Below, one piece after another: positions 1 through 10,518 of a DNA stretch of 64,000 nt. The notes under the pieces are model-generated. The model saw only the letters and a list, made by a program, of their open reading frames with translations, was not told where the DNA came from and did no database searches. The stretch comes from Paenibacillus sp. MZ04-78.2 (lineage in GTDB: Bacteria > Bacillota > Bacilli > Paenibacillales > NBRC-103111): positions 248,001 to 312,000 of the forward strand of contig NZ_JANAVJ010000001.1 in the NCBI RefSeq assembly GCF_024213375.1. Reading direction: 5' to 3'. Every line of letters begins with the position of its first letter. Position 1 is the first letter of the stretch. The position numbers were made by a program, and so were the translations under genes.

Positions 1-2615
1 TTTTCGCCCATAATGACACGGGTTGCGACGTTGGCCATCGGAATTTTCGTCACTTTGCTAAGGAAAGGAACCGTACGCGAGGAGCGCGGGTTGACTTCGA
101 TCACATACACTTCGTCTTGATAGATGACGAACTGGATGTTGACGAGACCGACGATCTGCAGCCCTCTGGCGATTTTGGTCGTAATGTCGATAATTTTTTG
201 TTTCAGCTCGGCGGATACCGTCTGCGGCGGATATACCGCGATGGAGTCGCCGGAGTGAACGCCGGCCCGCTCTACGTGCTCCATAATGCCCGGGATTAGT
301 ACCGTTTCTTTATCGCAGATCGCATCGACTTCAACTTCTTTTCCGAGCATGTAACGGTCGATGAGAACCGGATGCTCCGGATTGATTTTGACCGCATATT
401 CCATGTAGCTGAGCAATTCTTCGTCGGAGTAGACGATTTCCATTGCACGGCCGCCAAGGACATACGACGGGCGAACAAGCACCGGATACCCGAAGCGGGA
501 GGCCATGCCGACAGCCTCGCCCACCGAGGATACCGTACCGCCCGGCGGCTGTGCGATGTCCAGCTGACGCAGCAGCGCTTCGAATTTTTTGCGGTCTTCA
601 GCCGCGTCGATGTTCTCCAAATCCGTGCCGAGGATGCGCACGCCCGCTTTCACGAGCGGTGCCGCGAGGTTGATCGCGGTTTGTCCGCCGAATTGGACGA
701 TAACGCCGATCGGCTGCTCGCGCTCGATGACGTTCATGACGTCCTCGAAGAACAGCGGCTCAAAGTACAGCCGGTCCGATGTATTGAAGTCCGTAGACAC
801 CGTCTCCGGATTGTTGTTGATAATGACGGCTTCATAGCCGGCCTTTTGGATTGCCCACACCGCATGCACAGTCGAGTAATCGAACTCGATCCCTTGACCG
901 ATCCGGATCGGACCGGAGCCGAGCACGACAACCTTTTGCTTTGTCGTTTCCTTGACTTCGTCTTCTGTCTCGTAAGTCGAGTAGTAGTAAGGCGTCGTCG
1001 CTTCGAATTCCGCGGCGCAGGTGTCGACCATTTTATAAACCGGTTTCAGCCCCAAGCCGATCCGGTATGCGCGAACGTCGGCTTCCTGCGTTAAGCTCAG
1101 CCCTTTGTCGGCTTGACGGCGCAGTTCGGCAATGGCGCGGTCGGTGAAGCCTTTGCGCTTCGCTTCGCGGAGCAGCTCTTCGCTCAGCTCCGGCTGCAGC
1201 AGCTCGGCTTCGAAGGCAATCAAGCCTTCCAGCTTATGCAGGAACCACCAGTCGACCTTGGTCAAATCCTGCAATTGCTGTACGCTGTATCCGCGGCGGA
1301 GCGCCTCGGCGATCAGGAAGATCCGCTCGTCGTCAGGCTTCACGAGCCGCAGCTCAAGCGTGTCTTGATCCAAAGTCTCCGCATCTTTCAGATACAGGCG
1401 GTGCACGCCGATTTCAAGGGAGCGGACCGCTTTGTGAATCGACTCCTCGAACGTGCGGCCGATGGCCATGACTTCGCCCGTCGCTTTCATTTGCGTGCCG
1501 AGCTTGCGGTTTGCCGACGTAAATTTATCGAACGGCCAGCGCGGAATTTTGGATACGATATAGTCCAGCGTCGGCTCGAAGCAAGCGTATGTCTGACCCG
1601 TTACCGGGTTGACGATTTCGTCGAGCGTATAGCCGATCGCGATTTTAGCTGCCATTTTGGCAATCGGGTAGCCGGTTGCCTTGGAAGCGAGCGCCGACGA
1701 GCGGCTAACCCGCGGATTCACTTCGATGACGTAATATTGATAGCTGTGCGGGTCCAGCGCAAACTGCACGTTGCATCCGCCTTCGATGTTCAAGGCGCGG
1801 ATGATTTTGAGCGATGCGGAACGAAGCATCTGGTATTCCCGGTCCGACAGCGTCTGGCTCGGCGCAACAACGATGCTGTCGCCCGTATGAACGCCGACCG
1901 GATCGAAGTTTTCCATGTTGCACACGACGATACAGTTGTCGTTCGCGTCGCGCATCACCTCGTACTCGACTTCCTTCATGCCGGCGATACTTTTCTCGAT
2001 CAGACATTGACCGATCGGGCTGTAGCGAATACCGGAGGCAACGGTTTCCAGCAGTTCTTCCTCGGTGGCGCAGATGCCGCCCCCTGTGCCGCCGAGCGTG
2101 TACGCCGGACGTACGATAATCGGATAGCCGATTTCATTCGCAAAATCGAGCGCTTCCTGCACCGTCGTGACGATCGTGCTTTCTGGTACCGGCTGTTCCA
2201 ATTCACGCATCAGATCACGGAACAAATCGCGGTCTTCGGCTTTCTCGATTGCCGTCAACTGGGTACCGAGCAGCTTCACGTTCTCGCGCTCCAGCACGCC
2301 GGCGCGCGCCAGCTCAACGGCCATATTGAGACCAGTCTGCCCCCCGAGGGTCGGCAGCAAGCCGTCTGGGCGCTCTTGGCGGATGATTTGGCTGACGAAG
2401 TCGAGCGTAATCGGTTCGATATATACTTTGTCGGCCATATTTGTATCGGTCATGATCGTCGCGGGATTGCTGTTGATCAGAACGACCTCGAAGCCTTCTT
2501 CTTTCAAAGCCTGGCAAGCTTGCGTACCGGCGTAGTCGAATTCCGCCGCTTGTCCGATGACAATCGGACCGGAGCCGATCACGAGAATTTTTTTGAGGTT
2601 ATTATTTTTCGGCAT
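1..2615 (-). CDS. carB: Carbamoyl-phosphate synthase large subunit (3' end beyond window)
   Basis: This makes carbamoyl phosphate from glutamine-derived ammonia, bicarbonate and two ATP, as partner of the CarA subunit just upstream. The protein shows the internal duplication of the family: [15 protein letters not shown] near residue 13 and [15 protein letters not shown] near residue 560 head the two ATP-grasp halves. About 871 residues are visible, ending in [13 protein letters not shown]. The family is usually about 1070 residues, so roughly 200 C-terminal residues, including the regulatory MGS-like domain, lie outside. The ATG start overlaps the end of carA by 14 bases and has GGGGAG upstream, so the two are translationally coupled. 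It is the last pyr operon gene visible. Being next to pyrB and pyrC and under PyrR control suggests the pyrimidine rather than the arginine enzyme. Confidence 0.97.
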   Translation of the reverse strand, partial: MPKNNNLKKILVIGSGPIVIGQAAEFDYAGTQACQALKEEGFEVVLINSNPATIMTDTNMADKVYIEPITLDFVSQIIRQERPDGLLPTLGGQTGLNMAVELARAGVLERENVKLLGTQLTAIEKAEDRDLFRDLMRELEQPVPESTIVTTVQEALDFANEIGYPIIVRPAYTLGGTGGGICATEEELLETVASGIRYSPIGQCLIEKSIAGMKEVEYEVMRDANDNCIVVCNMENFDPVGVHTGDSIVVAPSQTLSDREYQMLRSASLKIIRALNIEGGCNVQFALDPHSYQYYVIEVNPRVSRSSALASKATGYPIAKMAAKIAIGYTLDEIVNPVTGQTYACFEPTLDYIVSKIPRWPFDKFTSANRKLGTQMKATGEVMAIGRTFEESIHKAVRSLEIGVHRLYLKDAETLDQDTLELRLVKPDDERIFLIAEALRRGYSVQQLQDLTKVDWWFLHKLEGLIAFEAELLQPELSEELLREAKRKGFTDRAIAELRRQADKGLSLTQEADVRAYRIGLGLKPVYKMVDTCAAEFEATTPYYYSTYETEDEVKETTKQKVVVLGSGPIRIGQGIEFDYSTVHAVWAIQKAGYEAVIINNNPETVSTDFNTSDRLYFEPLFFEDVMNVIEREQPIGVIVQFGGQTAINLAAPLVKAGVRILGTDLENIDAAEDRKKFEALLRQLDIAQPPGGTVSSVGEAVGMASRFGYPVLVRPSYVLGGRAMEIVYSDEELLSYMEYAVKINPEHPVLIDRYMLGKEVEVDAICDKETVLIPGIMEHVERAGVHSGDSIAVYPPQTVSAELKQKIIDITTKIARGLQIVGLVNIQFVIYQDEVYVIEVNPRSSRTVPFLSKVTKIPMANVATRVIMGE

Positions 2616-3777
2616 AGTGGAGCTCCCCTTTCGATGCGGATACGGCCGTGCTGCCCGCTTTGTATGCCGCTGCGATCTGCGCCTGACGCGGAAGCTGCGG
2701 GTTGTTTTGCTTATGGTCGCGGATCAGCTGCAGGAAGTCATCGAACAAGTAGCTCGAATCGAACGGTCCCGGCGCTGCCTCCGGGTGATACTGAACGGAG
2801 AAGGCCGGATATTTTTTGTGGCGCAGCCCTTCGATCGTCTTGTCGTTGTTGTTGATATGAGTCACTTCCAAATCCGTGCCGGCGATCGACTCTTCTTTTA
2901 CGGTGTAGCCATGGTTTTGCGATGTGATGTAGCAGCGGTCCGTAATCAAATCTTTCACCGGGTGGTTGCCGCCACGATGGCCGAATTTCAGCTTTTCCGT
3001 ATCGGCGCCGCCCGCCAAAGCGAACAGTTGATGCCCGAGGCAGATGCCGAAGATCGGGAATTCGCCGAGCAGTTCGGCAATCATTTTTGCCGCATGCGGC
3101 ACGTCTTTCGGGTCCCCGGGGCCGTTGGACAGCAGAATGCCGTCCGGCGCCAGCCGGCGGATTTGGTCCGCGGTCGTATCCTGCGGCACGACGACGACGT
3201 CGCAGCCGCGCTTGGTCAAGTCGCGCAAAATGCCGCTCTTGGAGCCGAAATCGACGAGCACGACGCGCTCTTTCGTGCCCGGTGCGCTAAACACGCTTTT
3301 TGTAGATACGCGGGACACTTGATCAGTCATAAGCGGCGATGCTTTAAGCTGCTCCAGCAGCTCTTCCACACGCTTTTCGGAGGTGGTCAGCATGCCTTTC
3401 ATGACGCCGTGGTGACGGATGCGGCGAGTCAGCATCCGGGTATCGATGCCGCTGATGCCGATAATGCCGTATTCTTTAAGCAAGCTGTCCAGCGAGTACT
3501 CGGCTCTCCAGTTGCTGGGTACCGTTTCATGCTCGCGAACGACGAACCCGTGAATGAACGGGCGAATCGATTCGAAATCGTCGCGCGTAATGCCGTAGTT
3601 TCCGATCAGCGGGTACGTCATGGTCACGATCTGGCCGCAATAGGACGGATCGGACAATACCTCTTGGTATCCTGTAATGCCTGTATTGAATACGACTTCG
3701 CCAACCGAGTCGCCGGTGCTTCCGAATGCTTTGCCGGTAAACAGCGTACCGTCTTCCAACAACAATCTTGCCTGCAT
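2602..3777 (-). CDS. carA: Carbamoyl-phosphate synthase small subunit
   Basis: This is the glutaminase subunit that hydrolyses glutamine and channels ammonia to CarB. The N-terminal CPSase domain (about 1-140) is followed by a class I glutamine amidotransferase domain with the nucleophile in GICLGHQ (Cys246) and the His-Glu pair in [10 protein letters not shown] near residue 335. Its 391 residues are slightly longer than the Bacillus PyrAA protein; the extra part is a low-complexity tail after residue 360 ([18 protein letters not shown]), which overlaps the carB start. It lies between pyrC and carB in the pyr operon, but a 328 bp foldback-rich gap separates it from pyrC, an unusual distance inside an otherwise compact operon. 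Confidence 0.97.
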   Translation of the reverse strand: MQARLLLEDGTLFTGKAFGSTGDSVGEVVFNTGITGYQEVLSDPSYCGQIVTMTYPLIGNYGITRDDFESIRPFIHGFVVREHETVPSNWRAEYSLDSLLKEYGIIGISGIDTRMLTRRIRHHGVMKGMLTTSEKRVEELLEQLKASPLMTDQVSRVSTKSVFSAPGTKERVVLVDFGSKSGILRDLTKRGCDVVVVPQDTTADQIRRLAPDGILLSNGPGDPKDVPHAAKMIAELLGEFPIFGICLGHQLFALAGGADTEKLKFGHRGGNHPVKDLITDRCYITSQNHGYTVKEESIAGTDLEVTHINNNDKTIEGLRHKKYPAFSVQYHPEAAPGPFDSSYLFDDFLQLIRDHKQNNPQLPRQAQIAAAYKAGSTAVSASKGELHYAEK

Positions 3778-4105
3778 CTGCTGTCATCTCCCTATGTGGT
3801 ATTAATCCCCCTAAATCCCCCTTTTTAAAGGGGGACCCCAGGGGCGTTGCCCCTGGACCCCCAAGTTGTCGCACAAGGGGGTATGTAGCTTTGAAGGAGC
3901 TGCGACGGGGGATCGCGTTTGTCCGGCCGGCGCGGAGGCTGACGCCCCCGCGGCCGGCCGGACACGCTTTACGGTGCTGCGGGTATTCGTGCGCGACGTC
4001 ACTCAAGCCGTTCTTTCTACAAAATCACTTCTATAAATAAGGAACTTTGTTCCTTTATTTCCCTAACTGTAGATTCCCCTTTTGGCGGTCGTCTACTCGC
4101 TTTTC
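3778..4105. repeat. Foldback-rich intergenic region inside the pyr operon
   Basis: This 328 bp gap between pyrC and carA holds no convincing gene. It contains several strong inverted repeats. CCCCCTTT/AAAGGGGG lies near 3820-3835 and merges into CCAGGGGC-GTT-GCCCCTGG near 3838-3857. A third pair is an 11 bp arm GTCCGGCCGGC (3921-3931) with GCCGGCCGGAC (3953-3963). A fourth is AATAAGGAAC/GTTCCTTTATT near 4036-4060. None is followed by a U-run in the minus (operon) direction, so they are not obvious terminators. The G/C-run hairpins resemble dispersed intergenic repeat units known from Paenibacillus-type genomes; that is an inference needing a genome-wide search. Open frames here are on runs of G and C and are not credible. 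Confidence 0.6.
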
Positions 4106-5389
4106 CTACTCGGACCAGACGACGTTGCCGCCGACGATGGTTAAGGTCGGCCAGCCTTTTAAGCTCCAGCCGGTGAACGGCGTGTTGCGTCCCTTGGAGA
4201 GGAATTCCGCCGGGTTGACCTTCTTCTCCGTTTCGAGGTCGATCAGCGTCAGATCAGCGGCTTTGCCAACCTCGATCGTTCCCCAAGGAAGTCCGAATAC
4301 TTGCGCCGGCAGCTTGGTCATTTTATCGAGCAGAAACTCCAGCGTCCATTGTCCCGTAGCGACGAACTTCGTGTACAAGAGCGGGAAGGCCGTCTCGAAG
4401 CCGACGATGCCGAATGGCGCAAGCTGCATGCCGCGCGCTTTCTCTTCCTCGCTGTGCGGAGCATGGTCGGTGACCACGATGTCAATCGTGCCGTCAACAA
4501 GGCCCTCAATGCAGGCCTGTACATCGCGCGGTGTGCGCAGTGGCGGGTTCATTTTCCAGTTCGCATCCATCCCCGGAATGTCTTCGTCCGACAGCAGCAG
4601 GTGGTGCGGGCAGACCTCGGCGGTTACTTTGATGCCGATCTGCTTCGCTTGACGGATCAGGCGGACCGACTGCTCCGTACTGACGTGGCACACATGGTAG
4701 TGTACCCCTGTCGCTTCAGCCAGCAAAATGTCGCGACCGACGTGAATCGCTTCGGATTCGTTCGGGATTCCTTTGAGTCCGTGCTTGCGAGCGAACGCTC
4801 CTTCGCTAACGGCTGCGCCTTCGACCAGCGTGTTGTCCTCGCAGTGCGCAATAATCGGCATACCGATCGAGGCTGCTTTGGCCATCGCATCCTTCATCAT
4901 TTGCGCGCTTTGCACGCCGACGCCGTCATCCGTGTAGCCGATGACCCCGGCTTCCTTCAAGGCATCGAAGTCCGTGAGCTCGCGGCCAAGCTCGTTTTTC
5001 GTAATGCAGCCGTAAGGCAGGACGCGTACGATGCCTTTGGTTTGCGCCTTGTTCAGCACGTACTGCACCGTATCCACCGTATCGATGACCGGCCGCGTGT
5101 TCGGCATGCAGGCAATCGTGGTGAAGCCGCCGCGCGCCGCAGAACGGGTGCCCGACGCGATATCCTCCTTATATTCGAAGCCCGGTTCGCGCAGATGCAC
5201 GTGCATGTCGATGAGTCCGGGTGCCAGCAGCTTGCCTTGGGCGTCGATAACCGTATGTCCGGCCGTATTCGGTAAAGTCTTCCCTGCGTCGACGATTTGC
5301 TCGATGCGCTCGCCATTCGCGAACACGTGCTTTTTCTTTAATTCATTGCCCCCAGCCGACACGCTGGCATTCAATATCCAAATTCCCAT
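4106..5389 (-). CDS. pyrC: Dihydroorotase
   Basis: This zinc amidohydrolase cyclises N-carbamoyl-aspartate to dihydroorotate, the third step of UMP synthesis. The metal site signature DMHVHLREPG is at residues 61-70, and further expected family elements are HCEDN near residue 180 and the VTDHAPHSEEEK segment near 310. The 427 residues match the class I type found in Bacillus. The ATG start is 46 bases downstream of the pyrB stop and has an AGGTTCTC-poor but acceptable upstream region (GCGGAGGTTCTC). It is the third gene of the pyr operon. Confidence 0.96.
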   Translation of the reverse strand: MGIWILNASVSAGGNELKKKHVFANGERIEQIVDAGKTLPNTAGHTVIDAQGKLLAPGLIDMHVHLREPGFEYKEDIASGTRSAARGGFTTIACMPNTRPVIDTVDTVQYVLNKAQTKGIVRVLPYGCITKNELGRELTDFDALKEAGVIGYTDDGVGVQSAQMMKDAMAKAASIGMPIIAHCEDNTLVEGAAVSEGAFARKHGLKGIPNESEAIHVGRDILLAEATGVHYHVCHVSTEQSVRLIRQAKQIGIKVTAEVCPHHLLLSDEDIPGMDANWKMNPPLRTPRDVQACIEGLVDGTIDIVVTDHAPHSEEEKARGMQLAPFGIVGFETAFPLLYTKFVATGQWTLEFLLDKMTKLPAQVFGLPWGTIEVGKAADLTLIDLETEKKVNPAEFLSKGRNTPFTGWSLKGWPTLTIVGGNVVWSE

Positions 5390-5435
5390 GAGAACCTCCG
5401 CTTCGTTTCATCTTCGTAGTAGGTCAGGATTCGGT

Positions 5436-6925
<1,490 letters not shown>

Positions 6926-6967
6926 TCAGGCAACCTCCTTCACCAAAGCTTTCGCGATTTTGACCAT

Positions 6968-6996
6968 AAAAAAACCTTGCCGTATCGGCAAGGTTT
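6968..6996 (-). terminator. pyr leader attenuator terminator
   Basis: On the minus strand an AACCTTGCC/GGCAAGGTT hairpin is followed by seven T. It lies between the pyr promoter and pyrR. The descending strand of the PyrR-binding loop upstream (GGCAAGGT, 7095-7102) has the same sequence as the ascending-partner arm, so it can pair with the terminator's first arm and form the antiterminator. Confidence 0.9.
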
Positions 6997-7093
6997 GCGC
7001 ACACAGGAACAGAACAGGTCACACCGGGACGGACACACCTCACCGGCATCTATGCCGTCGGGAGCATCCGCTTGGACCGTTCGATTCGTCGTT

Positions 7094-7129
7094 CACCTTG
7101 CCAGCCTCACGGGACTGATTTTAAAGGTG
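7094..7129 (-). promoter_or_regulatory. PyrR-binding anti-antiterminator RNA loop
   Basis: The transcript contains a stem CACCTT/AAGGTG with an internal bulge and an upper stem-loop CAGTCCCGTGAGGCTG. This matches the known PyrR-binding loop of Bacillus pyr leaders (CAGTCC-GNGAGGCTG type). When PyrR-UMP stabilises this loop, GGCAAGGT cannot form the antiterminator and the downstream hairpin at 6968-6996 ends transcription. Confidence 0.9.
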
Positions 7130-7145
7130 CTATTCAGTTACAAGC

Positions 7146-7174
7146 ATTATGCCATGTTCGACACCCGATGTCAA
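7146..7174 (-). promoter_or_regulatory. pyr operon promoter (SigA type)
   Basis: TTGACA (7169-7174 on the plus coordinates) and CATAAT (7146-7151) are separated by exactly 17 bp on the minus strand. The start would be near 7139, only about 10 bases before the PyrR-binding loop, as expected for a pyr leader. Confidence 0.85.
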
Positions 7175-7222
7175 TACTCTACGAATCGCGCCCTAATCGC
7201 CCCCGGTTCAATCGGCCAAGGA

Positions 7223-7251
7223 TTGCTAGGGCATGCGTTTTATGCTATAAA
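7223..7251 (+). promoter_or_regulatory. dapH promoter (SigA type)
   Basis: TTGCTA (7223-7228) and TATAAA (7246-7251) with a 17 bp spacer lie about 85 bp before dapH. It is divergent from the pyr promoter about 50 bp away. Confidence 0.65.
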
Positions 7252-7336
7252 AGATGTAGTTCGTGATCTTCGGGACAACGGATCATGCCCGTTTGTCGTT
7301 CACGGTATCACTACATAAGGAGCTGGAATCCCGTTT

Positions 7337-8050
7337 ATGTCGATCGAAATGAATACGGAAGATGTCATTAATCTCATTAAAACAAGCAAGAAAAAGACCC
7401 CGGTTAAAGTATACGTCAAAGGCGACCTGGAATCCATCTCCTTCGGAGACCATATTCAAGCGTTCATCTCCGGCAAAAGCGGCGTGCTGTTCGGCGATTG
7501 GGCGGAAGTAAAAAGCGTGCTGGACGCAGAAGCCGGCAAAATCGAAGACTACGTGGTGGAAAATGACCGCCGCAATTCCGCAGTACCCCTGCTGGACCTC
7601 AAAAATGTCAATGCCCGCATCGAACCGGGCGCGATCATCCGCGACATGGTCGGCATCGGCGACAACGCGATCATTATGATGGGAGCCGTGATCAACATCG
7701 GCGTAACCATCGGCGAAGGTACGATGATCGATATGAACGCCATTCTCGGCGGCCGCGTGAAAGTCGGTAAAATGTGCCACATCGGCGCAGGCGCTGTCCT
7801 CGCGGGCGTGATCGAGCCGCCTTCCGCGCAACCGGTCGTGATCGAGGACGACGTGCTCGTCGGAGCTAACGCCGTTATTCTCGAAGGCGTACGCGTCGGA
7901 CAAGGCTCCGTCGTCGCTGCAGGCGCAGTCGTTGTTGAAGACGTGCCGGAGTTCAGCGTCGTTGCCGGTACCCCTGCCCGCGTCATCAAAAAAGTGGACG
8001 ACAAAACGAAGTCCAAAACGGAAATTTTGAAAGACCTGCGCAACCTGTAA
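7337..8050 (+). CDS. dapH: Tetrahydrodipicolinate N-acetyltransferase
   Basis: This acetylates 2,3,4,5-tetrahydrodipicolinate using acetyl-CoA, the entry into the acetyl branch of diaminopimelate and lysine synthesis. A short N-terminal domain (1-85) is followed by left-handed beta-helix hexapeptide repeats (about 90-215: [31 protein letters not shown] and similar). The 237 residues match the family. The ATG is preceded by AAGGAGCTGGAATCCCGTTT. It is followed 76 bp later by dapL, with which it probably forms a two-gene operon. The name is supported by that neighbour and by the PatA-like gene facing them. Confidence 0.95.
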   Translation: MSIEMNTEDVINLIKTSKKKTPVKVYVKGDLESISFGDHIQAFISGKSGVLFGDWAEVKSVLDAEAGKIEDYVVENDRRNSAVPLLDLKNVNARIEPGAIIRDMVGIGDNAIIMMGAVINIGVTIGEGTMIDMNAILGGRVKVGKMCHIGAGAVLAGVIEPPSAQPVVIEDDVLVGANAVILEGVRVGQGSVVAAGAVVVEDVPEFSVVAGTPARVIKKVDDKTKSKTEILKDLRNL

Positions 8051-8126
8051 TTCGGCGCATTCAAGGCTCGGCGATCTGACGCCGGGCCTTTCTCTTCATT
8101 CTCTAACCTAAGGAGGCATTGCTGAC

Positions 8127-9275
8127 ATGTCCGTAGCCGTTAACCCGAGCCGCTTTGTCCAAATTCGCAGAGATTTGCATAAAATCCCGGAGCTCGGGTT
8201 TCAAGAGTTTAAGACCCAGCGGTATTTGCTGGATTACATCGCATCCTTGCCGCAAGAGCGGCTCGAAGTCCGCACTTGGCGAACCGGCATTATCGTAAAT
8301 GTGAAAGGAACCGCGCCCAAGCGTCGGTTCGGCTACCGCGCCGACATCGACGGCTTGCCGATTACGGAAGATACCGAGTACGATTTCCGTTCGGAGCATC
8401 CCGGCTTTATGCACGCTTGCGGACACGACCTGCATATGTCCATCGGCCTCGGCATCCTGACTCATTTTGCACAGCAGCCGATCCGCGATAATCTGACCTT
8501 TATTTTTCAGCCCGCGGAAGAAGGACCCGGAGGCGCCAAGCCGATGCTCGAATGCGAAGAGCTCCGGGAGTGGATGCCTGACGAAATTTTCGCCTTGCAC
8601 GTCGCGCCGGAATATCCGGTAGGCACCGTGGCTACGAGGCCCGGCATCTTGTTTGCCAATACTTCCGAGCTGTTCATCACCCTGACAGGCAAAGGCGGAC
8701 ATGCAGCTTTCCCGCACAACGCGAACGATATGGTCATTGCCGCATGCCAGCTTGTAGGACAACTGCAAACCGTCATTTCCCGCAATGTGAATCCCCTTGA
8801 TTCGGCGGTCATTACAATCGGTAAAATCGACGGCGGCACGAAGCAGAACATTATCGCCGAGACAGCCCGCCTGGAAGGAACGATACGGTCGCTCTCCGCC
8901 GATACGATGTCGCTCGTCAAGTCCCGGATCGAGGCGCTCGTCGCCGGAATGGAGACGGCTTTCGCCTGCAAGGCCGAGATCGACTACGGCGCCAATTACC
9001 GGCAGGTGTTTAACGAAGCGGATGTGACGGGCCAATTTATGACCTGGGTTCGAGATACGGACCATTCAGTTCCCCTTCAGTTGATCGAATGTACTGAAGC
9101 GATGACCGGGGAAGATTTCGGTTATTTTCTCGAGACAATACCCGGATTTATGTTCTGGCTCGGCGTCGGGACCCCTTACGGACTGCATCATGCGAAGCTT
9201 GAGCCGGACGAACGCGCCATCGACTTCGCCATCGACCTGATGAGCCGCTTCCTGAATTGGAAAAGCGAACAATAG
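8127..9275 (+). CDS. dapL: N-acetyldiaminopimelate deacetylase (M20 family)
   Basis: This removes the acetyl group from N-acetyl-LL-diaminopimelate in the acetyl branch. It is an M20 metal-dependent amidohydrolase: [11 protein letters not shown] near residue 13, the metal-binding [11 protein letters not shown] near 95 and the catalytic Glu pair in [11 protein letters not shown] near 130. The dimerisation domain follows with GGHAAFPH near 190. The 382 residues are typical. AAGGAGG lies 13 bases before the ATG. The first two residues after Met differ from Bacillus, but the next ATG is far downstream. The symbol dapL is also used for an unrelated aminotransferase, so the product name is the safer label. 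Confidence 0.93.
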   Translation: MSVAVNPSRFVQIRRDLHKIPELGFQEFKTQRYLLDYIASLPQERLEVRTWRTGIIVNVKGTAPKRRFGYRADIDGLPITEDTEYDFRSEHPGFMHACGHDLHMSIGLGILTHFAQQPIRDNLTFIFQPAEEGPGGAKPMLECEELREWMPDEIFALHVAPEYPVGTVATRPGILFANTSELFITLTGKGGHAAFPHNANDMVIAACQLVGQLQTVISRNVNPLDSAVITIGKIDGGTKQNIIAETARLEGTIRSLSADTMSLVKSRIEALVAGMETAFACKAEIDYGANYRQVFNEADVTGQFMTWVRDTDHSVPLQLIECTEAMTGEDFGYFLETIPGFMFWLGVGTPYGLHHAKLEPDERAIDFAIDLMSRFLNWKSEQ

Positions 9276-9276
9276 C

Positions 9277-9335
9277 AAAAAAGCTTCTCATCACCATCTC
9301 TGTCACAGAGAACGGATGAGAAGCTTTTATTTTTA
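9277..9335. terminator. Bidirectional terminator between dapL and the PatA-like gene
   Basis: Arms AAAGCTTCTCATC and GATGAGAAGCTTTT enclose a loop of about 24 bases that itself holds CTCTGT/ACAGAG. A/T runs flank both sides, so it can serve dapL on plus and the aminotransferase gene on minus. Confidence 0.85.
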
Positions 9336-9336
9336 C

Positions 9337-10500
9337 CTACAGGCCGCTTACGAATACCTTCAACCGCTCCATGGCCCGCTCCAACACATCCATCGAATAA
9401 GCGTACGATAAGCGAACATAGCCTTCCCCGAGCGCGGAGAACGCATCTCCCGGCACAACGGCTACCCGCTGTTCATTCAGCAGCTTCATGGCAAAATCCA
9501 TAGAAGACAAGCCAAAGCGCTCAATCGAAGGGAATAAATAAAACGCTCCCTCCGGCTTCGCCAGCTCGAAGCCCATCTCGACGAGCCGGTTATAGACGAA
9601 GTCCCGGCGCTTCACGTATTCGGCTCGCATCGGCAGCGCATCGTCGATTCCCGCCGTCAGCGCTTCGATGGCTGCATACTGGCTGATGGAGCTTGCGCAA
9701 GTAACGTTGTATTGGTGTACCTTCACCATGTGCTGCGTCAAATAAGCCGGGGCAAAAGTAAAGCCGATTCGCCAGCCCGTCATCGAGTGCGATTTCGACA
9801 ATCCGTTTATGACGATAGTACGCTCCCGCATCCCAGGCAGGGAGGCGATGGAACGATGAGGCCCGTCGTAGATCAGCTCGCTATAGATTTCGTCGGAAAT
9901 GACGAACAGCTTGCGCGATTCGAGCAGCCGGGCAATGTCGGCAAGCTCCTCAGCGCTCATCACCCGGCCGGTCGGATTGGACGGATAGGCCAGAATGACG
10001 CACCGTGTTTTGTCGGTCAGATACGGCTCCAGCACTTCCGCCGTCAGCTTGAAGCCGGTGCCGCGGGTATCCGCATACACCGGCACGCCGCCGCACAGGC
10101 GAATGAGCGGCTCATAGCCCGGGTAGATCGGACCCGGCAAGATCACTTCGCTTCCCGGCTCCAAAATCGTGCGAAGCGTAATGTCCAGCGCCTGACTCGC
10201 ACCTACGGTTACAAGCACTTCTTCCAGCCCGGAATAGCTGAGCCCGTATTTGCGTTCGATGAACGCCGCCGCAGCCTGCCGCAGCTCCGGTAGACCCGGA
10301 TTCGACGTATAGGTCGTCCGCTGCTCTTCGATCGCCCGCTCGGCCGCGCGCATAATGTGGTCCGGCGTCGGAAAATCAGGCTGACCGATCGTCAACGTGA
10401 GGGCGTCTTTATAATTCGCAACCAAATTGGAAATTTTCCGGATGCCGGAGATTTGAATCTCCTTGACACTCGGATTAATTAAGCGCTCAAGCTGTTCCAT
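9337..10500 (-). CDS. patA: PLP-dependent aminotransferase, PatA-like (probable N-acetyl-LL-diaminopimelate aminotransferase)
   Basis: This is a fold-type I, class I/II aminotransferase. The PLP lysine is in NGLSKSHSMTGWRIG near residue 235, with YPSNPTGRVMS near 172 and the phosphate-binding TVGASQALD near 95. The 387 residues fit. In Bacillus subtilis PatA carries out the transamination between DapH and DapL; placing this gene next to both, facing them, supports that role here. The sequence alone cannot exclude a general aspartate or aromatic aminotransferase. The ATG has GGGGGAACGTT upstream, only 18 bases from the rluD-like gene, so it may be read through from lspA. Confidence 0.8.
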   Translation of the reverse strand: MEQLERLINPSVKEIQISGIRKISNLVANYKDALTLTIGQPDFPTPDHIMRAAERAIEEQRTTYTSNPGLPELRQAAAAFIERKYGLSYSGLEEVLVTVGASQALDITLRTILEPGSEVILPGPIYPGYEPLIRLCGGVPVYADTRGTGFKLTAEVLEPYLTDKTRCVILAYPSNPTGRVMSAEELADIARLLESRKLFVISDEIYSELIYDGPHRSIASLPGMRERTIVINGLSKSHSMTGWRIGFTFAPAYLTQHMVKVHQYNVTCASSISQYAAIEALTAGIDDALPMRAEYVKRRDFVYNRLVEMGFELAKPEGAFYLFPSIERFGLSSMDFAMKLLNEQRVAVVPGDAFSALGEGYVRLSYAYSMDVLERAMERLKVFVSGL

Positions 10501-10518
10501 AACGTTCCCCCATGTTCC

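Noticed and set aside
1113-2855. A 580-codon open frame on plus, antisense to carB and carA
   Set aside because: It lies wholly opposite two conserved genes, has no ribosome binding site and its translation has no family features; GC-rich codon usage leaves such shadow frames.
3527-4040. Frames covering the carA-pyrC gap on both strands
   Set aside because: They run through G/C-rich inverted repeats, overlap carA, and give proline/arginine-rich low-complexity products.
4301-5275. A 324-codon plus frame opposite pyrC
   Set aside because: Shadow of pyrC; no start signal or recognisable domain.
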